A stretch of DNA of 64,000 bases from NCBI GenBank assembly GCA_014946745.1, contig JADCRD010000001.1, positions 806,001 to 870,000 on the forward strand, in the 5' to 3' direction. A model generated the notes under the pieces. It was given only the letters and a program-made list of their open reading frames with translations, searched no databases and was not told where the DNA came from. The position numbers were made by a program, and so were the translations under genes. This DNA comes from Lysobacterales bacterium (lineage in GTDB: Bacteria; Pseudomonadota; Gammaproteobacteria; Xanthomonadales; Xanthomonadaceae). This document shows, one piece after another, positions 45,283-54,266 of this stretch (position 1 is the stretch's first letter; every line of letters starts with the position of its first letter).

Positions 45283-46557
45283 CTAGACCTTGAGTCCGCC
45301 AAAAAACGGCAACGCTCCGTAACGTCCCTGCAAGTAGCCCTTTTCCAAGTTCTCACCCTTGCGGGGGCTGAAGTCTGTGAGCGGGTAGAGATGGCTTGCG
45401 AGTTCAGTGTCCTTTTCCATGAACCAAACTTGATCGCGACGAAAAAGATCTGCGTCAAGCAGCGAGGTGTCGTGTGTGGAGAAGATCAGCTGCGCGCCCT
45501 TCTGGTTGATCTTCGGATTGTTGATCAGTCGAACAAGGTGGCGTAGCAGCTCGGGATGCAGGCTGGTGTCCAGTTCATCGATGATCAGGATGTAGCCGTT
45601 GGTCAGTACATCGATCCACGGGCCCGCCAACGCGAAGATCTTGTTGGTTCCGCCAGATTCTTCTGCCAGCGGCAAGGTGAGTTTTTGGCCATTTCTGGCG
45701 CTATGCGTCAAGCTTACTTCAGCGATTTCTCTGTCCTTCATCTGCTCGGCGAAATAGGCTCGAATGGGTTCGGGCATCGACTCGTCGAATGAAGCTGGAT
45801 CAAACTTCTGACGATCCATGCGGATCTCCGAAATTCCAAGGTCGGCTGCCACCAGAAACTCCAGGACCCGAGATTTCCAAGTTTCATCGCGATCGCACTG
45901 GCGGGTCGTGAAGTCTTCGCGGACACGAGCGAACGGGCCGATGTTTCGCAAGGCTACAGAGAACCAGTCGTACACGGGCTTGAGCTGTTCAGCGTTTAGT
46001 TGCACGGCTGTGGAAAGGTAGAGTGCGTTAGGTCGAGTTGCCTCCTGCCACAGCTTCTTTTGCCCACGAAGGCTTGGGCCGAACTCCCAGCTCGCTTCCC
46101 CAGATTGCGGAGCGGCCTCGCGGCGAAACCACATCTGTTGTCGTCCTTCGGGGAACGCGTATAGCCACTCGCCTACAACGGTAAGCGCGCTAACAACAAT
46201 GCCGTACTGATAGCGGACGCCGGCCTGCACGAATATGACCTCGAATTGGCTCGGTGTGTTCATTCCCGCCGTAGCCCCAACGGCGAAAGGCTGGTATGGA
46301 ATCGGCTCGTCAGGCTTACTTCGTCTTGCCGAGTCCCGCACCAGGTCGCGAACAAATAGAAGCGCGAGGAGCAGGTTGCTCTTGCCGGAAGCATTTGCGC
46401 CATAGACGACAAGCGAACGCAGCAGATCCGGGGTGCTGGGCGCCTCGGTCGACATGACGTGGCTGTCACGCAGCTCCTTCCCTGCGCTTGCCACCAGACT
46501 GAGGGTCTGCCGGTCGCGGATGGAGCGGTAGTTGCTGACGCTGAACTCAACCAGCAC
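45283..46557 (-). CDS. rloA: RloA/AbiLi-family AAA ATPase
   Basis: A 424-residue ABC/SMC-like AAA ATPase. MLVEFSVSNYRSIRDRQTLSL is the typical start of this group (AAA_15/ATP-GTP phosphatase). Walker A is GANASGKSN at 53-61. The D-loop/Walker B region is YILIIDELDTSLHPEL, followed by QLIFSTHDTSLLD. The start is a GTG with GGAGAG about 8 bases upstream. With RloB it forms a two-gene anti-phage unit; the ATPase is thought to sense infection and hold the partner in check. The upstream region (46558-46640) is AT-rich and probably holds the promoter. Confidence 0.9.
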   Translation of the reverse strand: MLVEFSVSNYRSIRDRQTLSLVASAGKELRDSHVMSTEAPSTPDLLRSLVVYGANASGKSNLLLALLFVRDLVRDSARRSKPDEPIPYQPFAVGATAGMNTPSQFEVIFVQAGVRYQYGIVVSALTVVGEWLYAFPEGRQQMWFRREAAPQSGEASWEFGPSLRGQKKLWQEATRPNALYLSTAVQLNAEQLKPVYDWFSVALRNIGPFARVREDFTTRQCDRDETWKSRVLEFLVAADLGISEIRMDRQKFDPASFDESMPEPIRAYFAEQMKDREIAEVSLTHSARNGQKLTLPLAEESGGTNKIFALAGPWIDVLTNGYILIIDELDTSLHPELLRHLVRLINNPKINQKGAQLIFSTHDTSLLDADLFRRDQVWFMEKDTELASHLYPLTDFSPRKGENLEKGYLQGRYGALPFFGGLKV

Positions 46558-46655
46558 GATGTCTCTCCATTGTTTGCGATCGAAATTTACACAGATCGTG
46601 CGAAATCCGCTAGTAAAATTGAAGTTCGCCGATTTTTCGGTGGGTGCTGTTCAAA

Positions 46656-46685
46656 GCAAACGGGCGCCCAAGGGCGCCCGTTTGC
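46656..46685 (-). terminator. Bidirectional hairpin terminator after ahcY
   Basis: A perfect 14-bp stem, GCAAACGGGCGCCC / GGGCGCCCGTTTGC, with a 2-base loop and T-rich/A-rich flanks. It lies 50 bp after the ahcY stop on the minus strand. Confidence 0.8.
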
Positions 46686-46736
46686 TTGAACCTCAAGAAC
46701 CCGCACCAGCGCCCGAAAGCGCCAGCGCAAGCCCGA

Positions 46737-48179
46737 TCAGTAGCGGTAGTGATCCGGCTTGTACGGCCCTTCCACCGGCACACCGATGTACGCAGCCTGC
46801 GCTTCCGTCAGCGTGGTCAGGTGCACGCCGATCTGCTCCAGGTGCAGGCGGGCGACTTCTTCGTCCAGCTTCTTGGGCAGGCGGTAGACGGTGTTCTCGT
46901 AGGTGTCCTTGTTCGCCCACAGGTCGATCTGCGCGAGCGTCTGGTTCGAGAACGAGTTCGACATCACGAAAGCCGGGTGGCCGTGGGCGCAGCCGAGGTT
47001 GACCAGACGGCCTTCGGCCAGCAGGTACAGGCTGCGGCCGGTGGCCTTGAAGGTGTAGCGGTCGACCTGCGGCTTGATGGTGTCGCGCTCGACGCGGCCG
47101 GCGGCGACTTCGGCGTTCAGTCGGTCGACCTGGATCTCGTTGTCGAAGTGGCCGATGTTGCAGACCAGCGCGTTCGACTTCATGCCCTGCAGGTTCTCCA
47201 GGGTGATGATGTCGCGGTTGCCGGTGGTGGTGACGAAGATGTCGGCCTCACCCAGCACCTGGTCCAGACGCTTGACCTCGAAGCCTTCCATTGCCGCCTG
47301 CAGGGCGTTGATGGGGTCGATCTCGGTGACGATGACGCGGGCGCCCAGGCCACGCAGGCTGTGGGCCGAGCCCTTGCCGACATCGCCGTAGCCGCAGACC
47401 ACGGCGACCTTGCCGGCGATCATCAGGTCGGTGGCGCGCTTGATGGCATCGGCCAGGGATTCGCGGCAGCCGTACAGGTTGTCGAACTTCGACTTGGTCA
47501 CCGAGTCGTTGACGTTGATGGCGGGCACCAGCAGCTTGCCGGCTTCCATCATCTGGTACAGGCGATGCACGCCGGTGGTGGTCTCTTCCGACACGCCCTT
47601 CCACTCGGCGGCCACGACTTTCCAGAAGCCGGGGCGCTCAGTGCGGGTGCGCTTGAGCAGATCCTTGATGACCTGCTCCTCATGGTTGGCGCCGGGGCTG
47701 TCGACCCACGTGTCGCCGTTTTCCATGTCCAGGCCCTTGTGGATCAGCAGGGTCGCATCACCGCCGTCGTCGACGATCAGCTCCGGGCCCTTGCCGCCCG
47801 GGAAGGTCAACATGTCGAGGGTGCAGTCCCAGTACTCTTCCAGGGTCTCGCCCTTCCACGCGAACACCGGGATGCCGGCAGCGGCGATCGCGGCGGCGGC
47901 GTCGTCCTGGGTCGAGAAGATGTTGCAGCTGGCCCAGCGCACGTTGGCGCCGAGGGCCTTCAGGGTCTCGATCAGGACCGCGGTTTCCTTGGTCATGTGC
48001 AGCGAGCCAGACAGGCGCACGCCCTTCAGCGGCTGCAGCGGGGCGTACTTGGCGCGGATCGACATCAGGCCGGGCATTTCCTCTTCGGCCATGCGGATGC
48101 GCTTGCGGCCGAGTTCGGCCAAGCCCATGTCACGGACCTTGAAGTCGGTGAAGGGCAGTTCTTTCACTTGTGCGTTCAT
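46737..48179 (-). CDS. ahcY: Adenosylhomocysteinase
   Basis: Predicted to hydrolyse S-adenosylhomocysteine to adenosine and homocysteine, removing the inhibitor of methyltransferases (480 aa, normal length with the bacterial insertion). [15 protein letters not shown] and [14 protein letters not shown] form the substrate domain. The NAD-binding motif is [11 protein letters not shown], with [10 protein letters not shown] and [19 protein letters not shown]. The C-terminus YKPDHYRY reaches into the partner's active site. Preceded by an SAH riboswitch and followed by a strong terminator, so it is a regulated single gene. Confidence 0.98.
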   Translation of the reverse strand: MNAQVKELPFTDFKVRDMGLAELGRKRIRMAEEEMPGLMSIRAKYAPLQPLKGVRLSGSLHMTKETAVLIETLKALGANVRWASCNIFSTQDDAAAAIAAAGIPVFAWKGETLEEYWDCTLDMLTFPGGKGPELIVDDGGDATLLIHKGLDMENGDTWVDSPGANHEEQVIKDLLKRTRTERPGFWKVVAAEWKGVSEETTTGVHRLYQMMEAGKLLVPAINVNDSVTKSKFDNLYGCRESLADAIKRATDLMIAGKVAVVCGYGDVGKGSAHSLRGLGARVIVTEIDPINALQAAMEGFEVKRLDQVLGEADIFVTTTGNRDIITLENLQGMKSNALVCNIGHFDNEIQVDRLNAEVAAGRVERDTIKPQVDRYTFKATGRSLYLLAEGRLVNLGCAHGHPAFVMSNSFSNQTLAQIDLWANKDTYENTVYRLPKKLDEEVARLHLEQIGVHLTTLTEAQAAYIGVPVEGPYKPDHYRY

Positions 48180-48239
48180 GCGTGTAGCTCCGGGTTGCGC
48201 TGGCCTGCAGGCCAGTCGTGCGACTTCGCGTCGCGATCA

Positions 48240-48313
48240 CCGGGCGCCGTTGGTACGGAAATCCACAGACCGAGCCTGGCCGGCATGGATTGCCCGGTCG
48301 CAGCGCCCCTCGG
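48240..48313 (-). promoter_or_regulatory. SAH riboswitch in the ahcY leader
   Basis: On the minus strand the leader reads CCGAGGGGCGCTGCGACC at its 5' end, then GGGCAATCC and ATGCCGGCCAGGCTCGG, then after a linker AACGGCGCCCGG. CCGAG pairs with CTCGG (P1), CCGG pairs within the inner arm, and GGGCGC pairs with GCGCCC to form the pseudoknot. The CGCTGCGACC/CAGGCTCGG core matches the SAH riboswitch consensus (Rfam SAH_riboswitch) as I know it. Expected to turn ahcY on when SAH accumulates. A TATACT -10-like box lies upstream near 48328-48335. Confidence 0.88.
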
Positions 48314-48412
48314 CGGGATGGCCGCAAAGTATACCGGGGCAGGGTGGTGACGGGATCAAGGCGGCGGTCACAGGCTTGGCACGTGGTGGGCGGGGGCGGT
48401 CCGGTTGGGCGC

Positions 48413-48500
48413 GGTGCGCCGCAGGCGCAAGGCAGCCGATGCGTGCGGGTGCGCCGCAGGCGCACGCTAGCCATCGAGTGCGGGTGCGCTGCAGGCGCAC
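48413..48500 (+). repeat. Three 35-bp-spaced GGTGCGCCGCAGGCGCA hairpins
   Basis: GGTGCGC(C/T)GCAGGCGCA occurs at 48413, 48448 and 48483, exactly 35 bp apart, each a short hairpin (TGCGCC-GCA-GGCGCA). The spacers are similar but not identical (GCAGCCGATGCGTGCG, CGCTAGCCATCGAGTGCG). The remainder up to 48704 is GC-rich with no supported gene; AAGGCGCGCCGTCCCTGGCGCGC near 48657 resembles part of the other dispersed repeats. Confidence 0.6.
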
Positions 48501-48704
48501 CTTGTGCGATAGAAGTCGCGGCTTCGATTTTGGGGGCGGCGTCGCTCGGAGGTGTAGGTGCGCGTGTCGCGCACCGCTGGCGGCCGAGCGGAGTCGCGCA
48601 TCCCCGGGAACGCCGGGCCAAGCCTTGCCCGGCGTGATTTGTTTGCGAGAAAGACGCAAGGCGCGCCGTCCCTGGCGCGCATGCAGCGATGGATCGGAGC
48701 CTCC

Positions 48705-50198
48705 CTAACCGCGCGGTGTCACCACCAGAGGCATGTTGCCGAGGGCCAGCAGGCCAAGCAGTGGATTGGCGACACCCGCGAGGATGACCGGCAGCGAGGG
48801 GTGGGTGATGCAGATCCCCTGCTCGATCAGTCCAAAGCTTTCGTACATCACGATCTGGCCGGCGACGATCATCAAGTGCACCAGCAGGACGATCAGCACG
48901 GCAAGCATGGCCAGTACGACCTGGACAACGACGGCCGCCGCGGCTCCGGTGATGCCGGCTGCGGCGACAGCACCCGCCACGCCGCCGCCGCTGGCCAGTG
49001 CGATCAGCGAGGAGAGGATGCTGAAGGCTTCCGCCCCCAGGCCGGCCCCGATCAGTTTCATGGCGCATTCGTGGTCCATGCACACGGTGATGCCCAGCGG
49101 TATCTGTCCGATACCTGCGACGTCCACGCCGACAGTCTGCAGCTCGGTGATCGACCATTGGCCCGTGGCAACGCATTGGATGGCCGCGGGCAGGCTCTTG
49201 ACCATCTTCACCAGCACATCGGTCGCCTTGGCCAGCACATCGGTGGGAATGGCAGCTTGAACGCCCGTTGCTCCTGCGAGCAGCCCCGCATGCGGGCGCG
49301 CGTCGAAGCGTCCGCGGAACGGGTCGATCAGATGATCCTTGATCGGCCGCTGCACACAGATGAGCACCTGCCGGGTGACGGTCTCCACCACGGTCTCCAC
49401 CACTTCGACGGTGCCTACGACCAGGTCGACGAAACCCGAGGCCACGCAGTCGGCTTCGCAAAGTCCGAAGCCGACCAGATCCTCGCGACCGCTGGCAAGA
49501 AAGCGGCGGTTGCAGCGATCGCTGCAGGCGGCGTAGCGCTCGGCAGCGCTCAGGACCACGTCCACCGTCCTGCGCACCGTCCGCGTGGTTTCCTCGACGA
49601 CGTTCTCCAGCTTGCAGTTGTCCTCCTTGCGCTTTCTTCCGAATGCCGCGATCTGCGAGCCGCTGCGCACCTGGCTTTGCGCCAGGGCCTTGCTGCTGGT
49701 CTTGCTGGTGCGCGCCAGATACTCCGGATACAGCGCGAACGCAGCCGTTCTCAGTGCGAACAGGTCGCCGAGATGCGTCGGGCTGGACGCCAGCTCGTCG
49801 AGCAGGGCGGCAACCGATGTTTCGCTCCAGCGGCGTGGGCTGCGGTCCGCCTTCAGTCGCACGCCCTTCGGTTCAAGGAACACCGCCGAACTGCCGATGC
49901 CGATGCGGATTTGCGGAGTGTTTCCACTCAGGTCTATCGAGGCGCGAGCAGCGGGCGCGCTGATCATCACCGGTACTGCGGTCTGGCGTGCGTCGTCGCC
50001 GATCAGTGCAAGGCGCAAGGCGCCGAACTCGCCGTGGAAGGCGTCACTGCTCTTGTCGCTGGCGCATCGAGGGGGCGCCGCCTGCGCTGCGGGTGCGAGG
50101 GCGCCGCCCAGACACGCAGCCGCGCCGGCCGCGATGCCACTGCCTGAGACAAGAAATCTGCGGCGCGTCGAGTCGATCTGCGGGCGTGTGCTGTTCAT
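48705..50198 (-). CDS. Tat-exported protein of unknown function with hydrophobic tail
   Basis: Not recognised. It has 497 residues from the ATG at 50198, with GAGGTGA eight bases upstream. The N-terminus is a twin-arginine signal, STRRRFLVSGSGIAAGAAACLGGALAPAAQA. The middle contains a Cys-bearing helical segment (YAACSDRCNRRFLASGREDLVGFGLCEADCVASGF) and heptad-like VVGTVEVVETVVETVTRQV. Residues about 385-450 are two or three strongly hydrophobic stretches (VAGAVAAAGITGAAAAVVVQVVLAMLAVLIVLLVHLM). Tat export implies folding before transport. A membrane-inserting or channel-like role is possible, but this is speculation. First of four leftward exported-protein genes. Confidence 0.75.
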   Translation of the reverse strand: MNSTRPQIDSTRRRFLVSGSGIAAGAAACLGGALAPAAQAAPPRCASDKSSDAFHGEFGALRLALIGDDARQTAVPVMISAPAARASIDLSGNTPQIRIGIGSSAVFLEPKGVRLKADRSPRRWSETSVAALLDELASSPTHLGDLFALRTAAFALYPEYLARTSKTSSKALAQSQVRSGSQIAAFGRKRKEDNCKLENVVEETTRTVRRTVDVVLSAAERYAACSDRCNRRFLASGREDLVGFGLCEADCVASGFVDLVVGTVEVVETVVETVTRQVLICVQRPIKDHLIDPFRGRFDARPHAGLLAGATGVQAAIPTDVLAKATDVLVKMVKSLPAAIQCVATGQWSITELQTVGVDVAGIGQIPLGITVCMDHECAMKLIGAGLGAEAFSILSSLIALASGGGVAGAVAAAGITGAAAAVVVQVVLAMLAVLIVLLVHLMIVAGQIVMYESFGLIEQGICITHPSLPVILAGVANPLLGLLALGNMPLVVTPRG

Positions 50199-50492
50199 GC
50201 GTGTCACCTCATCAATTGGGCGGAGATGGATGGGCGAAATCGAGGCTGCACTTCCCGCATGACGACGGACGGGGCGGGCGCGAAATCGCTGGGGTCGGAC
50301 GGACACGCTTCTGGAGGCACGGCATCGAACGCTGGCGAGTTCGGCATTTGCAGTGCTTCGGCGGCAGGTCATCCGATGCAGTTCACGGCAGCAGGGGCGT
50401 CTCTCTGCCACGTGCCTCGCATCTGCCGTTCTTTTGGGTGAGTCCGTCTGCAGCCCGAGGGCGGCGCTTCGCTGCTCAGCTGAGCGGCAGGT
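50199..50492. other. Intergenic region
   Basis: About 295 bp between two leftward exported-protein genes. No repeat, terminator or gene was recognised; it must contain the promoter of the Tat-exported protein gene. Confidence 0.3.
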
Positions 50493-52478
50493 TCAGGGGA
50501 GTTCGAAACCGTCGCGAAACAGGCCTGTCGTCAGCCCCAGCACGACACCGCCCTCCAGCTGCTGTACCAGCGGCGGCGGCGAGAAGCCGGGGTCGAGTTC
50601 GACCGCGCTGAAGGCGCCGGTGCGCGCGTTGGCGATCAGGATCGGCACCGAGTCGCTCGGCGCGAACTGATAGCTGCCGAGTCGCTGCACGGCCAGCGTG
50701 CCTGCAAGCGCCGCGGTGCCGAATGGGCCGGAAAGCAGAAGCTCGTCGTACTCGCCTGTCGCCACACCGCCGACGCGGAAGGCAAGCCGCGCGCCGGCGG
50801 CTTCGGTGTAGCGGCCGGCGATTTCCAGCGTGCCGGGGGCGCTGCTGGAACCCGGGGCGAGCACGGCGGCGGTGTTGAGCACATCGCCTGCAATCCGGCC
50901 GGTGCCGGTCAGACGGCCGCCGTCGAGCGTCAGCGGGCGCAGCGCGGTCCCGGGTACGGTGAGCTGCGCGCCCTGCAGCTCGAACACGCCGGCGGTCTGG
51001 CGCCAGCGACGCTGCACGGTGACCGCGCCGGCCAGTCGCGTGGTGCCGCGATTGATCAGCGAGTCGCCGGTGCCGAGGGTGAACGTGAGTGCGCCGGCGC
51101 CCGCGTTGGCGGTCGCCGTGAAGGTGCCGGCGTTCTCGAACAGCGGATCGCCGTTGCCGAAGTTGATCGTGGCGGGTCGGAACTGCACCTGGAAGTCGGC
51201 GCCCGGTGCGATGAACAAGCGGGTCAGCGGCAGCGTTGGGGGCGCCGACAGCACCAGGTTGCCGCCTTGCCAGAGGGTGCTGCCTTCCAGAATCAGCTGT
51301 GCACCGCTGCCCAGCACCTTCTGCTGCGTGCCGCCAATGGTCAGCGTTTGCGTGCTGGGCACGCGATAGCTCCCAGGGCCTGCGAGGATGCCCTGCTGCC
51401 AATCGAGCCCCGCCAGGAAGCCGAGCTCGACGCCGGTGGCCGCAACGATCTCGGTGGTGCTGGACGCGCCGACGATGCGCAACGGTCCAGTGAAGTCCAC
51501 GCTGGCATTGAAGGTGCGCGGGCCACCGCCGCCGGTGAAGTCCACCGTGCCGGCCCCTTCGAAGCGGGTGCCTGCATTGAAGTTCGCGGTGCTTGTCGGC
51601 GGCACCAGAGTCGCCCCCGCGCTGGTGCGGAAGATGCCGCTGTGGTTCGTCGGGCCACCGGAGCCCTCGAAGCTGAAGGTGCCGGAGAGCACTTCGATCA
51701 GGCCGTGGTTGTCCAGCCTGATGCGCGAGTCGTTGATGCGAAACGTCGTGCCGGCACCGGTCTTGCGGATCGTGCCGTTGTTGCGGATCAGGCAGCCGAC
51801 AGCCTGGTTGCCAATGCGGCCTTCGTGGCTGATCGCGAGCGTTGCGCCCGAGGCGATGTCCCAGCTCACCGTGTCGGAGCAGTCCAGGATGCCGGCACTG
51901 AAGTTCGCCGCGCCCTGTTGCACGATGGCGCGCCGCCGCAGCGGCATCGAGTTGCCCGAGAGGTTCCAGACCGAGCCAGGCGCGAAGGTCAGCGGCGGCG
52001 CGATGCCGCCCTGCAGCACCCCGGCCAGCGCGCCGTTGCCGCTCCAGTGGTAGGTGCCGGTCACCGTGATCGCGCCGGGGCCATTGATCGTGGCCGAGCC
52101 GTGGGTGACGTCGCCGACGGTCAGGGTGCCGTCGACGTTGAGGGTGCCGAGGCCGGTGGGCCCGAAGTCAATCGCCGCCACCGTCACGCTCTCGCCGCTC
52201 GGAATCGTGACCGTGCTGCCGCTATTGATGCGCGCGGTGTCGGCGGCACCGGGCACGCCGCCTGCGCAGCCGGTCCACGTCGCCGGCACGATCCAACTCC
52301 GGGCGCCGCTGACGGCCGTGCAGGTGGCGGCCGATACGTCGTGGCTGGCAAAGGTCAATGCCAGGGCCAGCAGACCAGCGGCGACGTTCATGGCGCGCGC
52401 GTTGCCGCGAGGCGTTGGCGTGGCGCGGCCGTGATCGATTGCCCGAAGGCGCCTGTGCAGCGCGGTGCGGGTGTTCAT
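50493..52478 (-). CDS. Secreted beta-helix (autotransporter-passenger-like) protein with DGFE tail
   Basis: A 661-residue exported protein. The start is placed at the ATG at 52478 (AGGGAG 7 bases upstream); a second ATG lies 6 bases earlier. A signal sequence follows a basic N-terminus (AAGLLALALTFASHDVSA). The mature protein is made of short imperfect repeats rich in Gly, Thr and Asn (LNVDGTLTVGD, GGRLTGTGRIAGDVLN, LAPGSSSAPGTLEIAGRYT, YDELLLSGPF). These are the hallmarks of PATR-type autotransporter passenger repeats. There is no C-terminal beta-barrel; instead it ends GLFRDGFELP. A surface or released protein is therefore likely; function unknown. Confidence 0.82.
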   Translation of the reverse strand: MNTRTALHRRLRAIDHGRATPTPRGNARAMNVAAGLLALALTFASHDVSAATCTAVSGARSWIVPATWTGCAGGVPGAADTARINSGSTVTIPSGESVTVAAIDFGPTGLGTLNVDGTLTVGDVTHGSATINGPGAITVTGTYHWSGNGALAGVLQGGIAPPLTFAPGSVWNLSGNSMPLRRRAIVQQGAANFSAGILDCSDTVSWDIASGATLAISHEGRIGNQAVGCLIRNNGTIRKTGAGTTFRINDSRIRLDNHGLIEVLSGTFSFEGSGGPTNHSGIFRTSAGATLVPPTSTANFNAGTRFEGAGTVDFTGGGGPRTFNASVDFTGPLRIVGASSTTEIVAATGVELGFLAGLDWQQGILAGPGSYRVPSTQTLTIGGTQQKVLGSGAQLILEGSTLWQGGNLVLSAPPTLPLTRLFIAPGADFQVQFRPATINFGNGDPLFENAGTFTATANAGAGALTFTLGTGDSLINRGTTRLAGAVTVQRRWRQTAGVFELQGAQLTVPGTALRPLTLDGGRLTGTGRIAGDVLNTAAVLAPGSSSAPGTLEIAGRYTEAAGARLAFRVGGVATGEYDELLLSGPFGTAALAGTLAVQRLGSYQFAPSDSVPILIANARTGAFSAVELDPGFSPPPLVQQLEGGVVLGLTTGLFRDGFELP

Positions 52479-52581
52479 GGTCATGCTCCCTGTCTTTGGT
52501 GGGTCTGCAGTTCGCTCCGCGTCGGCGACCAAGGACGCAGGGCGCGAGACTGTCGATGCGGCCGTCGAAAACGATCGCCCT

Positions 52582-54213
52582 CTACTCGAAGCCGTTGGCG
52601 AAGAGGGCGCTGGGCGGCGGCGCTGCGCGGCGGCCGTAGATGACCAGCACGCCGCCGCGCGGCGTGGTGCCGAGGATTTGCTGCGGAATGGCGACGACGA
52701 GATCGTCAACGCCGTCGTCGTTGAAGTCGCCAGCGGCGAGGCCGGCGCCGAACTCCTCGTCGACGCCGAGTTCGCCGGGAATGCCGGTGCTGCCCTTGTG
52801 CCAGATCTGGCGGCCGGTGAGTTCGATGCCGCTGGCGCTGCCGTACAGCACGACGAGCGCGCCGGAGTTGGACACCCCCGAGGTGTTGACGCCGGGTGCG
52901 CCCGCGGCAAGATCATCGAAGCCATCGCCGTTGAAGTCGCCTACGGCCAGCGACTGCGCGAAGCGGTCACTCGCGGCGTTGGGTAGGCCGACGTCGGGGT
53001 TGGTCCAATTCGAGCTGATCCCGAATCCGTTGACGCCGTCGGACCTGCCGGCGCGGATGATCAGCGCGCCGCTACGAAGGCTCGCACTACTTTGTTTCTC
53101 CGGGATACCGATAACCAGGTCGGAGTCCCCGTCGCCGTCGAAGTCGCCGGCGGCGAGAACACTGCCAAATCGGTCACCCGGATCATCGAGGCCGGGAATG
53201 CCCGACGCGCTCTGTTTGAAGTAGACCCGACCGCCGGAGCCCAGCGGTGGCAAGCCCCCGTAGAGCACCTCGACTGCGCCCGACCGATCCGGCGGGTCGT
53301 TAGGTACACCGATGGCAACATCCGGAAGACCATCGCCGTCAAAGTTGCCGGCCGCTAGCGCGCCGCCGAATCGCACGGTCGAGGGAAGCGGCAGGATGTA
53401 CTGCATGCTGGGAAGCACATAGCCAACGCGACGCTCAAGTGGGGCGAAGTTCCTTGCCGCGCGAACTTCGATCACATTGCTATCTACACAGTAAAAGCTG
53501 CACGCCAGGTCTACTCCAGGTGCGCCGACGATAAGCTCGCTTGATGTCCCGCTCGCGCTGAAGATGTTGGCGATAGCCAGTGCCTCGCCATAGTTCATCC
53601 CTTCGCCAACCAGGGTTCCCCCGCCGAACGCGAAATCTGCCTCAGAAGGGACGTTCAAGGCGCCTTGCCCGGTTGCACCGCCGAGCCGGCCGCGAACCAG
53701 CGTGACTGAGCCGGCGCTCGTAACGCCGAGCGGCGGCAACAGCGCCTCATCGAAGCTTTCACCGGGCGTACCAACGGCCAGATCGTCACAGCCATCGTTG
53801 GTCAGATCGCCGGCCGCCAGCGCCCAGCCGAAGTAGTCCCCCACTTCGGAGCCGCCCGGCATGTTCGGCGAGCTCTGCGACAGCCCGATGCCGTCGTTCG
53901 AGCGCAGGCCTTGCGCGCTGCCGTAGGCGATCACGATCTGGCCCGATTGCACCACGTTGTTGGCGTTGGCGTCGGGCGCGCCGATCGCGAGGTCCTCGAT
54001 GCCATCGCAGTTGAAATCGCCGACCGCCATCGCCTCGCCGAAGCCGGGAACGGACGGTTCCAGCCGCCCGAGGATCGCGAACGGCAGCCCGTCGGCGGTG
54101 TTGCGTAGGAACAGCCGGCTGTCGGTGCTACTCAGCTGCGCCTGCGCGCCGTGCGCGCACAGCACGCCGGCAATCAGAAGGGCCCAGCGGGCACGCGTGG
54201 GACTTCGGTTCAT
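52582..54213 (-). CDS. Secreted FG-GAP repeat protein with DGFE tail
   Basis: A 543-residue exported protein with a signal peptide (RARWALLIAGVLCAHGAQA). Seven FG-GAP units form an integrin-alpha-like propeller. Calcium-binding loops are visible as GDFNCDGIEDLAIGAPD, GDLTNDGCDDLAVGTPG, GNFDGDGLPDVAIGVPN, GDFDGDGDSDLVIGIP, GDFNGDGFDDLAAGAPG and GDFNDDGVDDLVVAIP; one unit (near residue 215) has lost the Asp loop. The protein ends SALFANGFE. An adhesion or binding role is typical for the fold; the ligand is unknown. It lies 103 bp upstream of the beta-helix protein gene and may share its transcript. Confidence 0.9.
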   Translation of the reverse strand: MNRSPTRARWALLIAGVLCAHGAQAQLSSTDSRLFLRNTADGLPFAILGRLEPSVPGFGEAMAVGDFNCDGIEDLAIGAPDANANNVVQSGQIVIAYGSAQGLRSNDGIGLSQSSPNMPGGSEVGDYFGWALAAGDLTNDGCDDLAVGTPGESFDEALLPPLGVTSAGSVTLVRGRLGGATGQGALNVPSEADFAFGGGTLVGEGMNYGEALAIANIFSASGTSSELIVGAPGVDLACSFYCVDSNVIEVRAARNFAPLERRVGYVLPSMQYILPLPSTVRFGGALAAGNFDGDGLPDVAIGVPNDPPDRSGAVEVLYGGLPPLGSGGRVYFKQSASGIPGLDDPGDRFGSVLAAGDFDGDGDSDLVIGIPEKQSSASLRSGALIIRAGRSDGVNGFGISSNWTNPDVGLPNAASDRFAQSLAVGDFNGDGFDDLAAGAPGVNTSGVSNSGALVVLYGSASGIELTGRQIWHKGSTGIPGELGVDEEFGAGLAAGDFNDDGVDDLVVAIPQQILGTTPRGGVLVIYGRRAAPPPSALFANGFE

Positions 54214-54266
54214 GGGGAACTCCTGTGGTCGCTCAGAGCGGACGCGTGCGTGGACATGGGCTTCGA

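Noticed and set aside
48413-48500. Mini-CRISPR (three palindromic words at regular spacing)
   Set aside because: Repeats of only 17 bp, spacers similar to one another, no cas genes.
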